Below, piece by piece: positions 23,881-26,584 of a stretch of 26,584 nucleotides of DNA. The DNA lies in NCBI GenBank assembly GCA_910578245.1, contig CAJTPC010000019.1:1-26584 (forward strand), in the 5' to 3' direction. Position numbers and translations under genes: made by a program. The stretch's first letter is position 1. Each line of letters begins with the position of its first letter. This DNA comes from an uncultured Christensenella sp. (GTDB taxonomy: Bacteria > Bacillota > Clostridia > Christensenellales > UBA3700). The notes under the pieces are model-generated. The model saw nothing but the letters and a program-made list of their open reading frames with translations. It was not told the DNA's origin and did not search any database.

Positions 23881-23909
23881 TTGCCATAGCTATAAATATT
23901 TGATATAAT
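23881..23909 (+). promoter_or_regulatory. Sigma-A promoter of the riboswitch-folCEP operon
   Basis: TTGCCA (23881-23886), a 17-base spacer, and perfect TATAAT (23904-23909). Transcription is expected to begin at about 23915-23917, immediately before the first helix of the riboswitch aptamer. The preceding 80 bases after folA hold no clear terminator. Confidence 0.8.
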
Positions 23910-23917
23910 TATAGCAG

Positions 23918-24013
23918 AAAGTGTAGAGTTTGCGCGTAAAGTGTCGTCTGGACGGGGAGTGCCGACGAACGAAAAGTAAATCTTACTTGCGGTGCAACAC
24001 TCACTCCCACTTT
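23918..24013 (+). ncRNA. Tetrahydrofolate (THF) riboswitch aptamer
   Basis: The segment fits the THF riboswitch: core GCGCGTAAAGTG (close to the conserved GCGUUAAGUG), GGGGAGTG, ACGAA and GCGGTGCAA. All helices are present. P1 is AAAGTG (23918-23923) with CACTTT (24008-24013). P2 is GAGTTTGC (23926-23933) with GCAACACTC (23994-24002). The P3 stem is TCGTC/GACGA (23944-23948, 23964-23968). A further hairpin is AAGTAA/TTACTT (23974-23979, 23983-23988). The pseudoknot pairs GGGAGTG (23955-23961) with CACTCCC (24002-24008), seven bp. It lies between a sigma-A promoter and folC, a known target of this class. Binding of reduced folates would tune folC-folE-folP. Confidence 0.93.
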
Positions 24014-24054
24014 GGACTAGTTATATCTTTTGGACGTAATTACAGTGTCTTTTT

Positions 24055-24081
24055 GTGGGGAACTTTCTTGGGAGGTTCTCT
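24055..24081 (+). promoter_or_regulatory. Expression platform of the THF riboswitch around the folC ribosome binding site
   Basis: GGGGAAC (24057-24063) can pair with GTTCTCT (24075-24081) using two G-U pairs, holding GGGAGG (24070-24075) in the loop and stem edge. GTGGGG (24055-24060) can instead pair with TCCCAC (24005-24010) of the aptamer. The two pairings exclude each other, which suggests translational control. No intrinsic terminator is visible. Confidence 0.5.
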
Positions 24082-24082
24082 T

Positions 24083-25333
24083 TTGATTTATTCTCAAGCC
24101 GTAGAATACATATCAGGCGTAGAAAAATTCGGCATTAAATTGGGACTTGGGACTGTCAAGATTTTGCTTGCAAGACTTGGCAATCCGCAAAATTGCCTCA
24201 AATTCTTACACATAGCAGGCACCAACGGTAAGGGCTCGGTCAGTTGCTTTTTGACCAATATCCTACTTGCAAGCGGTTACAAAGTCGGCACGTTTAATTC
24301 CCCTTCTGTCTTTGGCTACAATGAGAGATACCTATTCAACAACTCGCCTATGAGCAACGATGACGTAGCGAAATACATCGCAATTATAGCAAATGAGCGA
24401 GAAAAAATGGCGCAAGAAGGATTAGACTTACCATCGGCTTTCGAGTTAGAATTTGCCGTAGCTATGCTCTACTTCAAGGACAAAGCATGCGACTTTGCCA
24501 TACTTGAGTGCGGACTGGGCGGTAGACTTGACGCTACCAACGTAATTGATAGAAAAGAACTTGCGATAATTACGTCTATATCCTACGACCATACGGCAAT
24601 CCTCGGCGATACGTTGAGCGATATAGCTAAAGAAAAGTTTGCAATAGTTAAGAACTGCCCTTTGATTACTTATCGCCAATGCGATGAAGTTATGAGAGTG
24701 TTTAACAAAGCCAAGGACTTGATACTGTGCGATGAGCCTACGCTTGTCAAAAGCGACGCCAACGGGCAAATAATGCTCTATAAAGGCGATGAATACCGCT
24801 TAAATCAACTTGGAAGATACCAACTTGTCAACTGCTCGCTTGCAATACAAAGCGCGCTGTATCTCGCTCAAAAGGGCTACAACCTAACTATAGACACAAT
24901 AAAGATTGGCGTTGAAAATTCAATATGGAAAGGACGTCTGCAAAAGATAAACAAGGGAAAAAAGATATTCTTGCTTGACGGAGCGCATAATCCTGACGGC
25001 GCTAAAGTCCTATCGCAAGAACTTACCGCGATGTTTTCCGATATGAAAAAGTGCTTCATTTTCGGCATGTTCAAAGATAAAGACATAGACGGCGTGTTGC
25101 AAAGCATAGGCGCAATAGCAGATAGATTTATCGCAATTAAACCGCCTTCAGCTAGAGGCCTTGAGGAAGATAAGACGTATACAAAATGCCTTGCTTACAC
25201 CAATAACTGCGAAAAGAGCGAGAGCATATCGACGGCGATTGCCAAGGCTTTTGCGAGCGATTGTAACTTAATAGTAGTATGCGGGTCTTTGAGTATACTC
25301 TCGCCCGCTTATGACGTTATAACAAAACTATAA
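24083..25333 (+). CDS. folC: Bifunctional folylpolyglutamate/dihydrofolate synthase
   Basis: FolC adds glutamate to dihydropteroate and to reduced folates, an ATP-dependent Mur-ligase-type reaction. From TTG at 24083 the protein has 416 residues and begins (M)IYSQAVEYI...FGIKLGLGTVKILL, exactly where family members start. GGGAGG lies 7 bases upstream. The frame stays open back to 23930, but that extra 51-codon part is riboswitch RNA. Landmarks are the P-loop GTNGKGS (46-52), ECGLGGRLDATN, SYDHTAILGDTL and the C-terminal DGAHNPDGAKVL. It is the first gene of folC-folE-folP; folE follows after 13 bases. Confidence 0.95.
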   Translation: MIYSQAVEYISGVEKFGIKLGLGTVKILLARLGNPQNCLKFLHIAGTNGKGSVSCFLTNILLASGYKVGTFNSPSVFGYNERYLFNNSPMSNDDVAKYIAIIANEREKMAQEGLDLPSAFELEFAVAMLYFKDKACDFAILECGLGGRLDATNVIDRKELAIITSISYDHTAILGDTLSDIAKEKFAIVKNCPLITYRQCDEVMRVFNKAKDLILCDEPTLVKSDANGQIMLYKGDEYRLNQLGRYQLVNCSLAIQSALYLAQKGYNLTIDTIKIGVENSIWKGRLQKINKGKKIFLLDGAHNPDGAKVLSQELTAMFSDMKKCFIFGMFKDKDIDGVLQSIGAIADRFIAIKPPSARGLEEDKTYTKCLAYTNNCEKSESISTAIAKAFASDCNLIVVCGSLSILSPAYDVITKL

Positions 25334-25346
25334 AGCAGAGGATAAT

Positions 25347-25904
25347 ATGGACGAGAAAGACAAAGAAAAAATTCAACAAGCTGTTACTATGATACTTGAG
25401 GCTATAGGCGAAGACCCTAAGCGCGAAGGACTTATTGACACGCCCAAGCGCGTGGCGAATATGTTTGAAGAGTTGACGGCAGGATATTGCGACGACGAAA
25501 AGGCTCACCTCGCAAAGACCTTCGACGTACGCTCAACCGACTGGGTAATAGAAAAAAATATATCCTTTTCTTCAACATGCGAACACCACCTTATGCCATT
25601 CTTCGGTAAGATTGCTATTGCTTATCTTCCGTCAAATAAGGTCGTAGGACTATCAAAACTCGCAAGGACGGTAGAAGTATTTGCGCGCAGATTGCAATTA
25701 CAAGAAAGACTTACAAATGATGTCGCCGACGCCGTCATGGACAATCTCAAAGCCAATGCCGTGATAGTTCTGTGCGAGGCTGAACATACTTGTATGACTG
25801 CAAGAGGTATTAGAAAAATCGGTTCAAAGACGGCTACTTTTGCAAAACGCGGCGAAGTGGCAAAAGAAGATATTGATACCGTAATTAGATTGATGACGGT
25901 GTGA
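25347..25904 (+). CDS. folE: GTP cyclohydrolase I
   Basis: This enzyme opens GTP to 7,8-dihydroneopterin triphosphate, the first committed step of folate synthesis. The 185-residue length is typical of the class IA enzyme. The zinc ligands are intact: Cys78 and His81 in STCEHHLMPF and Cys149 in EHTCM, with the 71-residue spacing seen in the E. coli enzyme. GLSKLARTVEVFARRLQLQERLT and the RGIRKIGSKT motif complete the active site. The ribosome binding site is AGAGGAT. It lies 13 bases after folC and one base before folP, so the three genes are translated from one message under the THF riboswitch. Confidence 0.98.
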   Translation: MDEKDKEKIQQAVTMILEAIGEDPKREGLIDTPKRVANMFEELTAGYCDDEKAHLAKTFDVRSTDWVIEKNISFSSTCEHHLMPFFGKIAIAYLPSNKVVGLSKLARTVEVFARRLQLQERLTNDVADAVMDNLKANAVIVLCEAEHTCMTARGIRKIGSKTATFAKRGEVAKEDIDTVIRLMTV

Positions 25905-25905
25905 T

Positions 25906-26584
25906 ATGAAAATCGGTAACAAAACATTTGAAAGCGGTACGCATATTATGGCGATAGTCAATCTCACTCCAGACTCTTTCTATGACAAGTCAAGGACGGC
26001 TGTCGAAGAACTCTTACCGCGCGTACGCAAAGCCATTGACGAAGGCGCCGAAGTGATAGATATAGGCGGTCAATCAACGCGTCCAAATCATACTCCGATT
26101 GGCGCAGAGGAAGAATGGCAACGCTTAGAGCAACCAATTGAGCTCATAAAATCCAATTTTGATATTCCCCTATCCGTTGATACGTACTATCCTTACGTCG
26201 CTGAAAAAGCCTTGCAAAAAGGCGCGGATATGATAAACGATATTTGGGGATTGCAATACGAAGATAATGGCGAAATGGCAAGAATAATTGCAAAATACGA
26301 CGCGTCAGTGTGCATAATGCAAAACCAAAACCGCATATCTCCCCATGATACTCTTTGGGAAGATATATACGGCTTTTTGCAAAAAAGTATTGAAATTGCA
26401 AATCAAGCGGGTATTGACAAAAACAAAATAGTACTTGACGGCGGAATAGGATTTGGCAAAACCAAAGAGCAAAACTTTGAAGTTGTAGACGGATATTCCA
26501 ACTTGCATAAATTCGGCTACCCCTTGCTTCTGGGAACTTCGCGCAAGTCTATGTTCGGCGGTGACGTAGCCGATAGGCTTTGCC
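25906..26584 (+). CDS. folP: Dihydropteroate synthase, 3' truncated by window end
   Basis: FolP joins p-aminobenzoate to the pterin pyrophosphate; it is the sulfonamide target. The ATG is one base beyond the folE stop, implying coupling. About 226 codons are visible, out of roughly 260-280 normally, and the frame is open at the end. Motifs: IMAIVNLTPDSFYD (14-27), EGAEVIDIGGQSTRP (46-60), PLSVDTYYP, INDIWG, LDGGIGFGKTKEQN and GTSRKSMFG, which binds the pterin diphosphate. The loop normally reading MHM/MHN is CIMQNQNR here, a modest divergence. Further folate genes (folB, folK) probably follow outside the window. Confidence 0.95.
   Translation, partial: MKIGNKTFESGTHIMAIVNLTPDSFYDKSRTAVEELLPRVRKAIDEGAEVIDIGGQSTRPNHTPIGAEEEWQRLEQPIELIKSNFDIPLSVDTYYPYVAEKALQKGADMINDIWGLQYEDNGEMARIIAKYDASVCIMQNQNRISPHDTLWEDIYGFLQKSIEIANQAGIDKNKIVLDGGIGFGKTKEQNFEVVDGYSNLHKFGYPLLLGTSRKSMFGGDVADRLC

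Noticed and set aside
23930..24082. Open frame extending FolC by 51 residues at the N-terminus
   Set aside because: The segment has riboswitch structure, the peptide does not resemble FolC, and the TTG at 24083 has a ribosome binding site and matches the family start.
1..26584. CRISPR arrays, tRNA or rRNA genes, insertion sequences, phage genes
   Set aside because: Reading both strands showed no regular spacer array, no cloverleaf or rRNA core, and no transposase, integrase or phage protein; the only repeats are the short dispersed elements.

Overview
The window looks like chromosomal DNA from a spore-forming clostridial Firmicute that is probably uncultured and distant from Bacillus. The evidence is a moderately AT-rich sequence with AAGGAGG-type ribosome binding sites, classic sigma-A promoters, the typical Firmicute block prmA-rsmE-mtaB-(HIT)-rpsU, a pcrA-ligA pair, and the sporulation genes spoIIID and a spoVB-like flippase. 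I see no phage, insertion sequence, CRISPR array, rRNA or tRNA.

Layout. From 1 to 14760 every gene is on the minus strand. In transcription order these are: a DedA-like small exporter (COG2426), prmA, rsmE, mtaB, a HIT hydrolase and rpsU (which has its own strong promoter and terminator); pcrA then ligA; a fused DUF1385-PrmC protein, then prfA; and thrC, then trpS. The theme is translation (rRNA, ribosomal-protein, tRNA and release-factor modification) and DNA repair. After a divergent gap the plus strand carries a TtcA-type tRNA thiolase, which converges on spoIIID. Two adjacent half-length TauE/SafE genes follow on the minus strand. Next is a 4 kb gene for a 1353-residue lipoprotein-like surface protein with about five repeated beta-sandwich-like units and a C-terminal membrane anchor. 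It converges on a small double-LysM gene. Then come spoVB and folA, each preceded by a -10 element almost touching its ATG, and finally folC-folE-folP, which runs off the window end.

The best-supported regulatory discovery is a tetrahydrofolate (THF) riboswitch at about 23918-24013, between a sigma-A promoter and folC. All helices and the long-range pseudoknot can be drawn from the sequence. It shows that the long open frame beginning at 23930 is not coding at its start. FolC begins at a TTG at 24083 behind GGGAGG. A mutually exclusive pairing downstream gives a plausible translational OFF switch for the folate operon.

Other unusual points are: the membrane-domain fusion to the release-factor methyltransferase; apparent leaderless messages; a dispersed palindromic repeat family (roughly GATTTCTCGACT / GCTCGAAATGAC) that repeatedly abuts stop codons and in one case supplies the stop codon; a perfect 11-bp inverted repeat around the pcrA -35 box; and a 10-bp inverted repeat that can bury the spoIIID start codon. 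No completely new multi-gene system is evident. The least explained gene is the giant surface protein.
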